A model generated the notes under the pieces. It was not told the DNA's origin. It worked only from the letters and a program-made list of their open reading frames with translations, and searched no databases. Below are positions 32,765 to 42,319 of a stretch of DNA of 64,000 nucleotides, piece after piece (position 1 is the stretch's first letter; every line of letters starts with the position of its first letter). This DNA is from Clostridia bacterium (GTDB lineage Bacteria; Bacillota; Clostridia; Christensenellales; Aristaeellaceae). Made by a program: the position numbers and the translations under genes. The stretch covers positions 1-64,000 of the forward strand of contig JAFZPV010000062.1 in assembly GCA_017552535.1 (NCBI GenBank), given 5' to 3'.

Positions 32765-33745
32765 ATGAGCAACCGGCAAGGTTTGATCAAATACATCTTA
32801 CAGCGCGTACTGCTTATGCTTCTGACGCTGTTCATCATAACAGTGATGTGCTTCGTGCTCATCAAGCTGCTTCCCCTGCCGCTGATCAAGGAGCAGGGAC
32901 GCGATCCCACCCTCGTGCTGCTCAGGCGCGAGAAGATGGGCTACAATAAGCCGATCATGGTGCAGTTCTTCCTGTACCTGAAAGGCATCTTCACCGAATG
33001 GGACTGGGGCGTAGGCGAGCAGATGTACGACAGTCTGCCGATTTGGGATATCATGATGCAGAAGCTCCCCTATACGGTGGCGGTCAACCTGTATTCTATC
33101 CTCATCTCTATCCCCCTGGGACTTGGACTTGGAATCTATGCGGCGCTCAAAAAGAACAAATGGCAGGACGCGTTCATTTCTACGACTGTCATGGTGTTCA
33201 ATTCGGTGCCGTCTTACGTATATGCTTTCGTGGTGCAATACATTTTCTGCTTTACACTCAACTGGTTCCCCCTGCAGCTGGCCTCGCTGAGCAAGGCGGG
33301 TTCGCTGTTCTCGTGGACGATGTTCACTTCCATGGTGCCCGCGATCATGAGCCTTTCCTTCGGCTCCATCGCCGGCTTTACGCGCTACACGCGCGCGGAG
33401 CTGAGCGAGGTGCTCACTGGCGACTATATGCTCCTGGCGCGCACGAAGGGCCTGACCAAGGCGCAGGCCATCTCGCGCCACGCCATGCGCAACGCCATGG
33501 TGGTCATCCTGCCCATGATCATCGGCGCCTTCATCGATATCCTGGGCGGCTCGCTGATCATCGAAAACATCTTCGGCATTCCCGGCATCGGCAACCTGTA
33601 TGTCACCTCCATAAACCTGCGTGACTATAACTTCTTTATGGCGCTGACGATCTTCTATACGCTGATCGGTCTGGTGTCCGGCATCGTTGTCGACATAAGC
33701 TACGGATTTATCGATCCGAGAATCAGGATGGGTTCAAAGAAATGA
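32765..33745 (+). CDS. oppB: Oligopeptide ABC transporter permease OppB
   Basis: A 326-residue permease with six helices. The N-terminal LIKYILQRVLLMLLTLFIIT, the loop containing YNKPIMVQFFLYLKG, and the EAA loop (TRYTRAELSEVLTGDYMLLARTKGL, shown in two parts) are diagnostic. Length and spacing are normal, unlike the other operon members. It forms the membrane channel with OppC. The start has GGAGGTAGG; the stop overlaps the oppC start by 4 nt. Confidence 0.94.
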   Translation: MSNRQGLIKYILQRVLLMLLTLFIITVMCFVLIKLLPLPLIKEQGRDPTLVLLRREKMGYNKPIMVQFFLYLKGIFTEWDWGVGEQMYDSLPIWDIMMQKLPYTVAVNLYSILISIPLGLGLGIYAALKKNKWQDAFISTTVMVFNSVPSYVYAFVVQYIFCFTLNWFPLQLASLSKAGSLFSWTMFTSMVPAIMSLSFGSIAGFTRYTRAELSEVLTGDYMLLARTKGLTKAQAISRHAMRNAMVVILPMIIGAFIDILGGSLIIENIFGIPGIGNLYVTSINLRDYNFFMALTIFYTLIGLVSGIVVDISYGFIDPRIRMGSKK

Positions 33746-35325
33746 GTATGACAGATATTCAGAGCAGAGTCGAGGCCATTGCCGCCCAATACGATATCCC
33801 CAAGGAAAAATTCAAGCGCGTGGAGCGCGAAGGCCGCATCCACGACGAGCGCCTGCAGACGAAGGCGATCGGATATCTCGGAGACGCATGGATCAGGTTC
33901 AGGAAAGACAAAAGCGCCGTGGTCGCCTTCTGTCTCATCCTGCTGCTTGCGCTGTTTGCGGTCATCATCCCCATCTTTTCCAGTTATACCGTGAATTTCC
34001 GCGATCCGTACTACCGCAACATCCTGCCCAGGGCAGGTCTGTTCCAGAACGCAGGTTTCTGGGACGGCGGCAAGCGCCTGACGCAGAACGAGGCCGGTTA
34101 TCAGTACTTAAACGCCATCGGCCAGGAGACCGGCAAGCCCGCCGTGATGAAGGTGTACGACGAGTTCACCGACGCGCAGGGGCAGAAGCATTACAAGCTG
34201 AGGGTGGACACCTACTATCAGATCGGCTTTGTATACCAGAATCTGAGCGAGAGCGAATACCTGGCCCTGCAGGCATATCAGAACGAGACCGGTATCCAGG
34301 TCATCTATCCTCTGGCCAAGACCCATAATAAGAACGCCGAAAGCTATATCAACGGCAACGACGGCGCGAATTTCTGGTATCTGCTTCAGGATGAGGGCCG
34401 CAACACCGACGGCGCGGCCGTGCTGGACGAAAACGGCAATTACATCCCCAACTACATCACCTCGTCCAATCCCAAAGCCGCCAACTACGATTCGCTGCGC
34501 ATCGAGGGCGACGGCGAAAACGGAGTGTGGTACACCTACGCCTTCCCCCAGGGCAGGCAGGGCAACTACTACAAGGTCAGGGTGGATTACGAGGAGTATT
34601 TCAACTATCAGAACCACTTCTATCCCTCGTTCCTGTTCGGCACCAACGTGCACGGCCAGGATATCTTCACCTGCCTCGCCATCGCCGCGCGCTTTAGCCT
34701 CTTGCTGGCGATCACGGTCGCCTCGATCAACTTCGTTCTGGGTATGATCTACGGCTCCATCGCAGGCTACTACGGCGGCTGGGTGGACATGATCATGGAG
34801 CGCATCAGCGATATCCTGGCGTCGGTGCCGTTTATCGTGGTGGCAACGCTGTTCCAGCTGCACCTGGCGGACAAGGTGGGGCCGGTGGTATCGCTGCTGT
34901 TTGCCTACATCCTAAAAGGCTGGGTAGGCACGGCGGCAACGGTGCGCACCCAGTTCTACCGCTTCAAGGGTCACGAATACGTGCTGGCTGCCCGCACCCT
35001 GGGCGCCAGCGACAAGCGCCTGATCTTCAAGCACATTTTCCCCAACTCGCTGGGCACCATCGTGACCGGCGCGGTGATGACGATCCCGGGCGTCATCTTC
35101 TCGGAATCCATGCTGAGCTACCTGCACATCATCAACCTCGACACGCACCGCACCCTCACTTCCATCGGTACGATGCTGTCCCAGGGCCAGGCGCAGCTGC
35201 AGACCTTCCCGCATGAGATCCTGTTCCCGGCCATCTTCATCGCCATACTGGAGATTTCCTTCAACCTGTTCGGCAACGGCCTGCGCGACGCGCTGAATCC
35301 TTCACTGAGAGGAGCGGATTCCTGA
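33742..35325 (+). CDS. oppC: Oligopeptide ABC transporter permease OppC with large extracytoplasmic insertion
   Basis: At 527 residues this is far longer than ordinary OppC (about 300). Residues 1-57 are a cytoplasmic N-terminal tail; the first helix is AVVAFCLILLLALFAVIIPI (59-78). A soluble region of some 215 residues follows before FGTNVHGQDIFTC, which corresponds to the usual 'GTDxxGRD' motif just before the permease core. That core is standard: EAA-loop region AARTLGASDKRLIFKHIF and the last helices. The extra segment (about 85-295) is Tyr/Asn-rich and should face outside, where it could contact the enlarged binding protein. It overlaps oppB by 4 nt. Confidence 0.9.
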   Translation: MSMTDIQSRVEAIAAQYDIPKEKFKRVEREGRIHDERLQTKAIGYLGDAWIRFRKDKSAVVAFCLILLLALFAVIIPIFSSYTVNFRDPYYRNILPRAGLFQNAGFWDGGKRLTQNEAGYQYLNAIGQETGKPAVMKVYDEFTDAQGQKHYKLRVDTYYQIGFVYQNLSESEYLALQAYQNETGIQVIYPLAKTHNKNAESYINGNDGANFWYLLQDEGRNTDGAAVLDENGNYIPNYITSSNPKAANYDSLRIEGDGENGVWYTYAFPQGRQGNYYKVRVDYEEYFNYQNHFYPSFLFGTNVHGQDIFTCLAIAARFSLLLAITVASINFVLGMIYGSIAGYYGGWVDMIMERISDILASVPFIVVATLFQLHLADKVGPVVSLLFAYILKGWVGTAATVRTQFYRFKGHEYVLAARTLGASDKRLIFKHIFPNSLGTIVTGAVMTIPGVIFSESMLSYLHIINLDTHRTLTSIGTMLSQGQAQLQTFPHEILFPAIFIAILEISFNLFGNGLRDALNPSLRGADS

Positions 35326-35326
35326 T

Positions 35327-37516
35327 ATGTCTAAGCTTGAAGTCAACAACCTAACGATCTCGTTCCGCACCACCGCAGGCGCGGTGCGCGCGGTGCGCGA
35401 TATATCGTTCAAGCTGGAGCAGGGCGAAACGCTGGCGATCGCGGGCGAATCCGGCTCGGGCAAATCCGTCACCACCCGCGCGGTCATGGGCATCCTGGCC
35501 GGCAACGCCATGGTGGACGGCGGCGAGATCATCTACGACGGCAGGGACCTGCTCAAGATCCCCGAGGACGAGTTCCACAATCTGCGCGGCCACAGGCTCG
35601 CCATGGTGTTCCAGGACCCGCTGAGCGCGCTCAACCCCATCATGCGCATCGGCAGGCAGCTCACCGAGGCCATGCTGCTCAACAACAAGGAGCGCCGCCG
35701 TGACGGCCGCGAAGGCTTCAACGCGATGCTCAAACACCTGCGCGAGGCTATGGAAGCTGCGGGCGGCATCAGCGACGTCGAGGGCAAGACCAAGCGCTTT
35801 GACGACTTCGTAAAGCTGGCCGTCAAGGAAGAGTTCGCCTACAAAGAGGCGACCGAAGCTCTCGTGGAAGCGCAGGACTGCGTGGACGAAATGGAAGACG
35901 CCCTCAATCAGCATGACGACAGGAGCGTAAAAGATATCGCGGACCGGCTGTACAAGGCGATGGACCGCGTGACCAATCCCTATACCATCCGCGAAGACGA
36001 TGCCGAGCTTGCCGCTTTCAAAGCCAAGGCCAGGCAGATGAAGAACATGTTCCGGGGCAGGGATACAGCCGCCCGTGCAGGCCAGATCCGAAAAGAAGCC
36101 CTTGACGAACTTGGCGCCATCCGCAGGAAGTTCACGGACGCACTGAATGCCGAGCAGCCCAATTTCTTCTGCATCGGCTATCTGCTGATGGAAGGCAAAG
36201 CGCCCGACCCCGCGAAGGAGAGCATCGAGCAGATCAACAAAAGGGCGCGCGAAACGCTGGACGAAGGCTTCATGCTGGCCTTCCGCAAGGACGTGGAGAA
36301 GGCGCTGGAATACTCCGAGAAAGCTTCTCTGGAGAAGAAAAAAGAAGCTGTCGCGGCGCTTGCCGCCGCGCTGCCGGCGTTCTCAGCCGAAGCGCTGGAT
36401 AAGGCTGCCTGCCATGCGGCGCTGAAGGCATCCGCCGACGCCGTGGACGCCAGCATCGACCCGCTGCAGCTCAACAAGGACAGCTCCACTTACGTATACC
36501 GTTCAAGCGAGAAAGCACTGCTGGAAAGATACTTTAAGTCCCTGAAGCAGAACCCCAGGGAAGAAGCGCGCTTCGCCCGGGACACCGCAAAGTTCAATAA
36601 AGAGACAGCGAAGGGGAAGACGCCGCCTTCCGTGATACCCAAAAACCTCATAGATAAAGACGCGGTGCAGCGCAGCCTGGTCTCAAACGCCGAAAAGCTG
36701 CAGGGCAGGCTAAAGGAACAGCTGGGCGAAGGCCTGAGGGGCAACTATGCCCAGCGCGCCGAGGATATGATCGATTACCTCAAGGAAAAGGCGGAGGATT
36801 ACGCCTACAAGCTCTCCAAGGGCATGGCGCGCCACCGCGCGATCGAGCTGATGAAGGAAGTGGGCATCCCCGAGCCGCATAAGCGCTACCGCCAGTATCC
36901 CTTCGAGTTTTCCGGCGGCATGCGCCAGCGCATCGTTATCGCCATCGCGCTGTCCGCCAACCCGGACATCCTGATCTGCGATGAGCCCACCACCGCCCTG
37001 GACGTGACCATCCAGGCGCAGATCCTGGAACTCATCAACCGCTTAAAGCGCGAGCGCAAGCTGTCCGTTATCTTCATTACCCACGACCTGGGCGTGGTCG
37101 CCAATATGGCGGACAAGATCGCCATCATGTACGCGGGCAAGATCGTGGAATTCGGCACGGCGGAGGATGTGTTCTATGATCCCAGGCATCCCTACACCTG
37201 GGCGCTTCTGTCCTCCATGCCGGACCTGGAGACCAAAGAGAAGCTGGAAGCCATACAGGGCACGCCGCCCGATATGATCATCCCGCCCACGGGCGACGCC
37301 TTCGCCGCGCGCAACAGCTACGCCATGGAGATCGACTTTGAGCAGCAGCCTCCCGTCTTCCCGATCTCCGATACCCACTGGGCGGCCACCTGGCTGCTTC
37401 ATCCCGACGCGCCCAAGGTCGAGCTGCCTGCCATTGTTACGGAACGCATCGAGCGCATGAAGAGGGAGCAGGCGGAGCGCGACAAAGCTGAAGTGAAAGG
37501 AGGCGCTGAAGCATGA
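35327..37516 (+). CDS. oppD: Opp-type ATPase (OppD) with about 380-residue coiled-coil insertion
   Basis: A 729-residue ATPase. Residues 1-115 are a normal start: Walker A GESGSGKS (near 41) and Q-loop VFQDPLSALNP (near 94). Instead of the signature following about 60 residues later, a helical, Lys/Glu/Ala-rich region fills roughly residues 118-500. The standard sequence then resumes with MARHRAIELMKEVGIPEP, signature FSGGMRQR (near 528), Walker B ILICDEP, H-loop ITHDLG, and the OppD C-terminal peptide-transporter extension. All catalytic motifs are intact. The insertion sits in the helical subdomain that contacts the permease. It starts 1 nt after the oppC stop. Confidence 0.92.
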   Translation: MSKLEVNNLTISFRTTAGAVRAVRDISFKLEQGETLAIAGESGSGKSVTTRAVMGILAGNAMVDGGEIIYDGRDLLKIPEDEFHNLRGHRLAMVFQDPLSALNPIMRIGRQLTEAMLLNNKERRRDGREGFNAMLKHLREAMEAAGGISDVEGKTKRFDDFVKLAVKEEFAYKEATEALVEAQDCVDEMEDALNQHDDRSVKDIADRLYKAMDRVTNPYTIREDDAELAAFKAKARQMKNMFRGRDTAARAGQIRKEALDELGAIRRKFTDALNAEQPNFFCIGYLLMEGKAPDPAKESIEQINKRARETLDEGFMLAFRKDVEKALEYSEKASLEKKKEAVAALAAALPAFSAEALDKAACHAALKASADAVDASIDPLQLNKDSSTYVYRSSEKALLERYFKSLKQNPREEARFARDTAKFNKETAKGKTPPSVIPKNLIDKDAVQRSLVSNAEKLQGRLKEQLGEGLRGNYAQRAEDMIDYLKEKAEDYAYKLSKGMARHRAIELMKEVGIPEPHKRYRQYPFEFSGGMRQRIVIAIALSANPDILICDEPTTALDVTIQAQILELINRLKRERKLSVIFITHDLGVVANMADKIAIMYAGKIVEFGTAEDVFYDPRHPYTWALLSSMPDLETKEKLEAIQGTPPDMIIPPTGDAFAARNSYAMEIDFEQQPPVFPISDTHWAATWLLHPDAPKVELPAIVTERIERMKREQAERDKAEVKGGAEA

Positions 37517-39972
37517 AGCATTTGAAAAGGTGCGCTGCAGCGCTGAGGATACTGGGCTGGGTGCTCATACTGATCGCGGCGGCGGTCACCATTTACGCGC
37601 TGGCCAACGGCACAAAACCCTGGAACGTTCTCAAGGACAACCTCAAAACGGTTGACCGGAGCGCGCCGGTATACGAGCGCGTGGCTTTTGACAACCGCTA
37701 CTTCAGCGCGCTGTCGAAGTCTGCGTCCACCAAGGGCCAGGGCGAGGAAATGCGCATCCGCACGGTGCGCCCGTACTTCAGCATCTGGGAAGACCGCCTT
37801 TCCGACGGTCTGAGCGAGTTGATCGACAAACATATCGAGGTATTCTATTCTTCCCTGGAAACCGATTTCGATCCGGAAGGATACCTGGAGTTCTACGAAG
37901 CCCTCGAAAGCGGCGAGGAATCGCGCCTCATCAAGGACGCGGTGGAGTATCTCGACTCTGTCGCCAAGCCCGCGGCGGGTAAGGGCGGCAAGGTAGCCAA
38001 GCTGCAGGCGGCCAGCGTAGAGGGCGATATCAAAGCGATCTACGAAAAGCTCACCGCCGAAAAGGGCGAAGAGGCCGGCGAATACCTGGAATACCTCGAG
38101 ACCCTTGTAAAGCTGATCAAGGAAGACATCGCTGCCGGCACAAAAGTGGCGGACGTCAAGGGCTATGCCGCCTCCCTCGATTATGACAGGTACGTTTCGG
38201 CGCTGGCGGAAGTGCGCGAGCAGGAGCGCGTGCAGAGCGAGGACCTGCGCGACAGCTTTGCCGAGGCGGTCAAAGCCTATATCGGCGGCGACAAAAACGC
38301 GCTGAAAGATCACTTTGAAGCGCAGTACACAGCGATCAGCGACAAATATGCCGGCGAAGTGAAAGCGGATAAGGACGTGTTCCTTTCCACGCTGCTCACC
38401 CTTCTCGGTGACAAGGATTTCGACGGCTCCACCAACACGCTGATGAAGCAGATGCGCACACTGCAGAACAAGGAGGACGAGACCAGAGTAGAAGCGTTCA
38501 TGTACGACTACTCCAAATCCGTCGTGAACGTTTCAGACAGCAACAACTCCGTCGGCTTCATGCTGGTGCTGTGGTTCTTTGCGGCGCACTGCATTCTGTG
38601 GTGGCTGCTGGGCATCGCCCTGGTGATCGCCGCAAGGTTCCTCGACCGATACGTCACCCGCGAAACGGTCAGACGCCTGGACAAAGCGGGTATCGAGGAA
38701 GACAATGACGTGCTGCTGCGCGTCAATCACCTGAAGCAGTATTTCCGCAGCGGTGATTATATCAACAAAGCCGTTGATGATGTGAGCTTCTATATCAAGA
38801 AGGGCGAGGTCTTCGGCCTGGTGGGCGAATCCGGCTGCGGCAAGACCACTACCGGACGCACGATCATCAACCTGTACGATCCTACAGAAGGCGACGTATA
38901 CTTCGAAGGCCTGCGCATCTCCTCAACGCAGAACGGCCTGCCCGTACTGATCCGCAGCTTCAAAAATGAGTTCAACGCGGAACTGCAGCAGAAGCAGGCG
39001 CTCCTCAGCGAGCAGATCGCGGCTGATCCCTCCGCGAAGAACCGCTTGCAGGCGGAATTCAAGGTCTGGAAGGCCCAGCGCAAAGAGGAGCTTGACGAGA
39101 AGATCGCCGTGGCCAGGACCCGCGCGCTCGAATCCTCTGCCGAAAAGAGCAAGTGCGTTGAGAAATATCGCGAAAAGCGCAAAGCGGAGCTCACCGCTGC
39201 CTTCAACGAGGATATGAAACAGCTGTCCGGGAAGGCTGCCGAGGAGCGCAAAGCGCGTTACGAGATCGACATGAAGGTCGCTGCCAAGGACAACATCATG
39301 ACCAAGATGCAGATGATCTTCCAGGATCCCGTGGGTTCCATCAACCCCCGCATGACCGTGCGCGAGATCATTGCCGAGGGCCTGAAGGTCCGGGGCATCA
39401 AGGACGAAAAGTACATCGACGAAAAGGTGTACGAGGTGCTGGATCTGGTGGGTCTGGTGCGCGAGCACGCCGCGCGTTATCCCCACGAGTTCTCAGGCGG
39501 CCAGAAGCAGCGCGTCGGCATTGCCCGCGCCATCGTGCTGGAGCCGGAACTGATCATCGCGGACGAACCCATCAGCGCCCTGGACGTGTCCATACAGGCG
39601 CAGATCATCAATCTTCTGAATGACCTGCGCGAGCGCATGGGCCTCACCATACTGTTCATCGCCCACAACCTGAGCGTCGTAAAGTATTTCTCGGACCGCA
39701 TCGGCGTTATGTACTACGGCCACCTGGTGGAGCTCACCACGTCGGACGAGCTGTTCGCGCATCCGCTGCATCCGTACACCAAGTCGCTTCTGAGCGCGAT
39801 CCCGTATCCTGATCCGTATCACGAGAAGTACCGCAAGCGCATCGTGTACGAACCGCACAAGGTGCACGATTATTCCGTGGACAAGCCGACGCTGCGCGAG
39901 ATCCGGCCCGGACACTTCATCCGCTGCAACGACAAGGAATTTGAAGAGTACAAAAGGGAGCTCGGCATTTGA
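37513..39972 (+). CDS. oppF: Opp-type ATPase (OppF) fused to an N-terminal membrane domain, with ATPase insertion
   Basis: A 819-residue protein. Residues 1-380 are not OppF: helix [19 protein letters not shown] (about 13-31), an acidic helical domain of about 310 residues presumably outside, then a second helix [20 protein letters not shown] extended to about 375. The ATPase begins near 404 ([20 protein letters not shown]), with Walker [10 protein letters not shown] (438), a 125-residue coiled-coil insertion (about 468-595), Q-loop [14 protein letters not shown] (601), signature FSGGQKQR (660), Walker B LIIADEP (680) and H-loop FIAHNLS. No stop or frameshift separates the parts. It overlaps oppD by 4 nt. 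Confidence 0.9.
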   Translation: MKHLKRCAAALRILGWVLILIAAAVTIYALANGTKPWNVLKDNLKTVDRSAPVYERVAFDNRYFSALSKSASTKGQGEEMRIRTVRPYFSIWEDRLSDGLSELIDKHIEVFYSSLETDFDPEGYLEFYEALESGEESRLIKDAVEYLDSVAKPAAGKGGKVAKLQAASVEGDIKAIYEKLTAEKGEEAGEYLEYLETLVKLIKEDIAAGTKVADVKGYAASLDYDRYVSALAEVREQERVQSEDLRDSFAEAVKAYIGGDKNALKDHFEAQYTAISDKYAGEVKADKDVFLSTLLTLLGDKDFDGSTNTLMKQMRTLQNKEDETRVEAFMYDYSKSVVNVSDSNNSVGFMLVLWFFAAHCILWWLLGIALVIAARFLDRYVTRETVRRLDKAGIEEDNDVLLRVNHLKQYFRSGDYINKAVDDVSFYIKKGEVFGLVGESGCGKTTTGRTIINLYDPTEGDVYFEGLRISSTQNGLPVLIRSFKNEFNAELQQKQALLSEQIAADPSAKNRLQAEFKVWKAQRKEELDEKIAVARTRALESSAEKSKCVEKYREKRKAELTAAFNEDMKQLSGKAAEERKARYEIDMKVAAKDNIMTKMQMIFQDPVGSINPRMTVREIIAEGLKVRGIKDEKYIDEKVYEVLDLVGLVREHAARYPHEFSGGQKQRVGIARAIVLEPELIIADEPISALDVSIQAQIINLLNDLRERMGLTILFIAHNLSVVKYFSDRIGVMYYGHLVELTTSDELFAHPLHPYTKSLLSAIPYPDPYHEKYRKRIVYEPHKVHDYSVDKPTLREIRPGHFIRCNDKEFEEYKRELGI

Positions 39973-40373
39973 ACCGAAAACGCTTGAATCCCCTGTTCAT
40001 CGCCGCCGGCGCGGGGCTTTTGGCCGCCGCGCTGACGGTCTGGAGACAGGGCATACTTGACGCCGCGTCGCCCAAGGAATCCTACAGGATCCTGTGCGAC
40101 GCGTGCTTCATCCCCGGCGTGATCCTGTGCGGTGTCGGACTGATGTCGCTTATCGCGTACGGAGGATTCTTCGACATTTTCTCCTACGGCTTTAAAAGCG
40201 TCGTGTGGTTTTTCAAGCCCCTCAGGGAAAAGAAGAAAAAAAACTATTACGATTACCGCATGGAAAAGGAAGCCCGCCGGCAGAAGCTGCGCTATTATAT
40301 CCTGAAGGTCGGCCTGGTCTTCATGCTTCTGGCGGTAATCTTCCTGATCCTGTTCGAGCGGGCAGGATCATGA
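39969..40373 (+). CDS. DUF3899-like small membrane protein
   Basis: A 134-residue protein with three hydrophobic helices and a basic C-terminal loop (REKKKKNYYDYRMEKEARRQ) between helices two and three. The motif FIPGVILCGVGLMSLIAYGGFFDIFSYGFKS matches DUF3899 proteins when read in halves. A TTG start overlaps the oppF stop and has GGGAG upstream, so it is translationally coupled as the sixth gene of the opp operon. Its role is unknown; it may be an accessory subunit. Confidence 0.75.
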   Translation: MNRKRLNPLFIAAGAGLLAAALTVWRQGILDAASPKESYRILCDACFIPGVILCGVGLMSLIAYGGFFDIFSYGFKSVVWFFKPLREKKKKNYYDYRMEKEARRQKLRYYILKVGLVFMLLAVIFLILFERAGS

Positions 40374-40393
40374 AAACTGCATACCTGGCAATC

Positions 40394-40424
40394 AACAAGC
40401 GGCGTCCAAATGGCGCCGCCTGTT
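40394..40424 (+). terminator. Terminator of the opp operon
   Basis: A hairpin with arms AACAAGCGGCG and CGCCGCCTGTT (one mismatch pair) is followed by TGTTACTTTTCTTT. It lies between convergent genes; the T-tract overlaps the stop of the ABC-F gene. Confidence 0.75.
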
Positions 40425-40426
40425 TG

Positions 40427-42103
40427 TTACTTTTCTTTCCGGAGCTTCTGCTGTGCTGACCGCAGTTCTTCTGAAAGCGCTTCGTATTCCGCGTTCAGCA
40501 TTTCCGGCCTGTCTCCCTTTTGCGGGGCGGAAATCCGGGCGGCCAGCAGAGACAGACGCATCTGAAGCGTCGTGATCTGAAGCTTCAGAGCGTCCAGGCT
40601 CCGGTCTCGGTTCAGGCTTTCGTTCATCTGGGAAAGCGTACCCTCAAACGCGGTCACTTTGCCGTTATCGAGAGAAAGCACGCGCCCTGCCACGGACGAC
40701 ACGAACCTTCGGTCGTGGCTGACGAACAGAAGCGTTCCGCCGTAGCCTTTCAGCAGTTCCTCCAGCGCTTCCATGGTGAATACGTCCAGATGGTTGGTGG
40801 GCTCGTCCAGCAAAAGCAGGTTGACGTCCGAGACCAAAAGCCTTGCCAGGGCGAGCTTTGCGCGCTCGCCGCCGGAGAGCACCCGGACAGGTTTGAACAC
40901 GCTGTCGCCCCTGAGCCCCAGCCGGGCCAGCACGGTCCTGACCTCCGATTCCGGCAGGATGGAGGAAAACATGGCGTTTTCAAGCGCCGTGTCATCGAAG
41001 GACAGCGCCTGCGCGTGATCCTGGTCGAACCAGCCCATGCGCACGCCGGGATTTACGCGGACGTCGCCCGCAAAATGCAACTGCTCTGCGGTCTGGCCGC
41101 GCAGCACGCGCATCAGCGTGGACTTTCCGCTTCCGTTTTCCCCCAGCAGGGCTGTTTTGCTTTTGGTGGGCAGAACGAAACGGGAATCGCTTATCAGGGT
41201 CCGCTCTCCGATGCGCAGGCTGCCGATCTGCGCAGTGAGCGCGGTCTTGCTTTCGATCGCGTGCCCCGCGCCCAGCGTCATGCGGATGGAGGGCAGGTCC
41301 CGCGGGCGTTCCTTCTTTTCCAGGCGGCTCAGGCGGTCCTCCACGGTCTTTTTGGCCGCGCTCAGATGCAGAACGGAATTTGTGTATTCGTGCGTATGCA
41401 GCCGCGCCTCGCTGTTGCCCATACGCTTGGGGGCCTTTTTGACCGAAGCAGCCCATTCGGCTTTCTGCTGTGCCAGCGCCTTCAGGCGCGCCTGTTCCGA
41501 GCGGTACCGGTCGTATTCGAACTGCTGGAAATCCCTGCGCCTCTTCAGTTCTTCCCGGTAATCGGCGTATGAGCCGGGAAAGTCTGTGATCCGACCGTCT
41601 TCCAGGTGCCATACGCGGCTGCACAGCGCGTCCAGCAGGTCGCGGTCGTGGGAGACCAGCACCAAGGCGCCATGGTAGGACGCAAGCATCTCCCTAAGCC
41701 GCTGAACGCCGCCCGCGTCCAGGTCCGTGGTGGGCTCGTCGGCCAGAAGCAGGGGAGTGCCTGCCGAAAGCGCCTCGGAAATGCGCCGGCGGGTCATCTC
41801 TCCGCCCGAAAGCCCCTCGCGGCTTTCAGGCGCACGGAACTGCGCCGCCATCTGCGCGCTGCCGTCGCGCCGCGCCTGACCCGACTGGTGGATGACAGCC
41901 AGGCCGCCGCGGCGCCTCACGATCCCTTCGTCAGGCTCTGTCTCGCCTGCGAGGATGGACAGAAGCGTGGACTTGCCCGCGCCGTTTTCGCCGATCAGGG
42001 CGATCCTTTCGCCGTCGTATATCCGGATCTGATCGATATCCAGCACGGTCCTGTCGCCATACGTTTTGCGGATGCGGTCCGCTTCCAGAATCAGTTTTGC
42101 CAT
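40427..42103 (-). CDS. ABC-F family ATPase, Vga/VmlR-type (probable ribosome protection)
   Basis: A 558-residue soluble protein with two ATPase domains: Walker A GENGAGKST and GENGSGKST, signatures LSGGEMTRRRI and LSGGERAKLALAR, Walker B LLADEPTTDLD and LLLDEPTNHLD. No membrane part is present. The inter-domain linker contains KKAPKRMGNSEARLH, as seen in Vga, Lsa and VmlR ribosome-protection proteins, which displace antibiotics from the 50S peptidyl transferase centre. A C-terminal coiled coil is present. ATG 42103 is used; its AAAGGAG lies in the 3' arm of a terminator hairpin. The leader with peptide and two terminators points to antibiotic-induced attenuation. Confidence 0.88.
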   Translation of the reverse strand: MAKLILEADRIRKTYGDRTVLDIDQIRIYDGERIALIGENGAGKSTLLSILAGETEPDEGIVRRRGGLAVIHQSGQARRDGSAQMAAQFRAPESREGLSGGEMTRRRISEALSAGTPLLLADEPTTDLDAGGVQRLREMLASYHGALVLVSHDRDLLDALCSRVWHLEDGRITDFPGSYADYREELKRRRDFQQFEYDRYRSEQARLKALAQQKAEWAASVKKAPKRMGNSEARLHTHEYTNSVLHLSAAKKTVEDRLSRLEKKERPRDLPSIRMTLGAGHAIESKTALTAQIGSLRIGERTLISDSRFVLPTKSKTALLGENGSGKSTLMRVLRGQTAEQLHFAGDVRVNPGVRMGWFDQDHAQALSFDDTALENAMFSSILPESEVRTVLARLGLRGDSVFKPVRVLSGGERAKLALARLLVSDVNLLLLDEPTNHLDVFTMEALEELLKGYGGTLLFVSHDRRFVSSVAGRVLSLDNGKVTAFEGTLSQMNESLNRDRSLDALKLQITTLQMRLSLLAARISAPQKGDRPEMLNAEYEALSEELRSAQQKLRKEK

Positions 42104-42111
42104 AAAAAACA

Positions 42112-42135
42112 CGCTCCTTTCCGCCGGAAGGAGCG
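42112..42135 (-). terminator. Leader terminator 2 of the ABC-F gene, hiding its ribosome site
   Basis: On the minus strand an 8-bp-plus stem (CGCTCCTT with AAGGAGCG, loop CCGGCGG region) is followed by TGTTTTTT and directly by ATG 42103. The AAGGAG needed for translation is in the 3' arm, so this hairpin can block both transcription and translation. Confidence 0.85.
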
Positions 42136-42227
42136 CGATACGCTGAAAGCATCATGAACGACGCCGATCGGGACGGTCAAACGTCCTTTCGCTGTAAAAC
42201 GCATCCTCCAACCGGCGCCAAAAACAC

Positions 42228-42250
42228 GCTCCCGTTCACAGAACCGGAGC
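42228..42250 (-). terminator. Leader terminator 1 of the ABC-F gene
   Basis: Minus strand GCTCCGGTTC pairs with GAACGGGAGC (one mismatch, 3-nt loop), then GTGTTTTTGG. It lies 17 nt after the leader peptide stop. Confidence 0.8.
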
Positions 42251-42267
42251 CTTTCAAAGGCCGATCG

Positions 42268-42285
42268 TCAGATGCTTTTCCTCAT
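42268..42285 (-). CDS. Five-residue leader peptide (MRKSI) of the ABC-F gene
   Basis: ATGAGGAAAAGCATCTGA lies about 35 nt after the -10 and 12 nt after a GAGG. Very short leader ORFs like this are where drug-stalled ribosomes sense antibiotic upstream of resistance ABC-F genes. Its position ahead of two terminators supports that role. Confidence 0.6.
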   Translation of the reverse strand: MRKSI

Positions 42286-42319
42286 GGCTGCGTTTTACCT
42301 CGTTTCCTGATGTGAAAAG

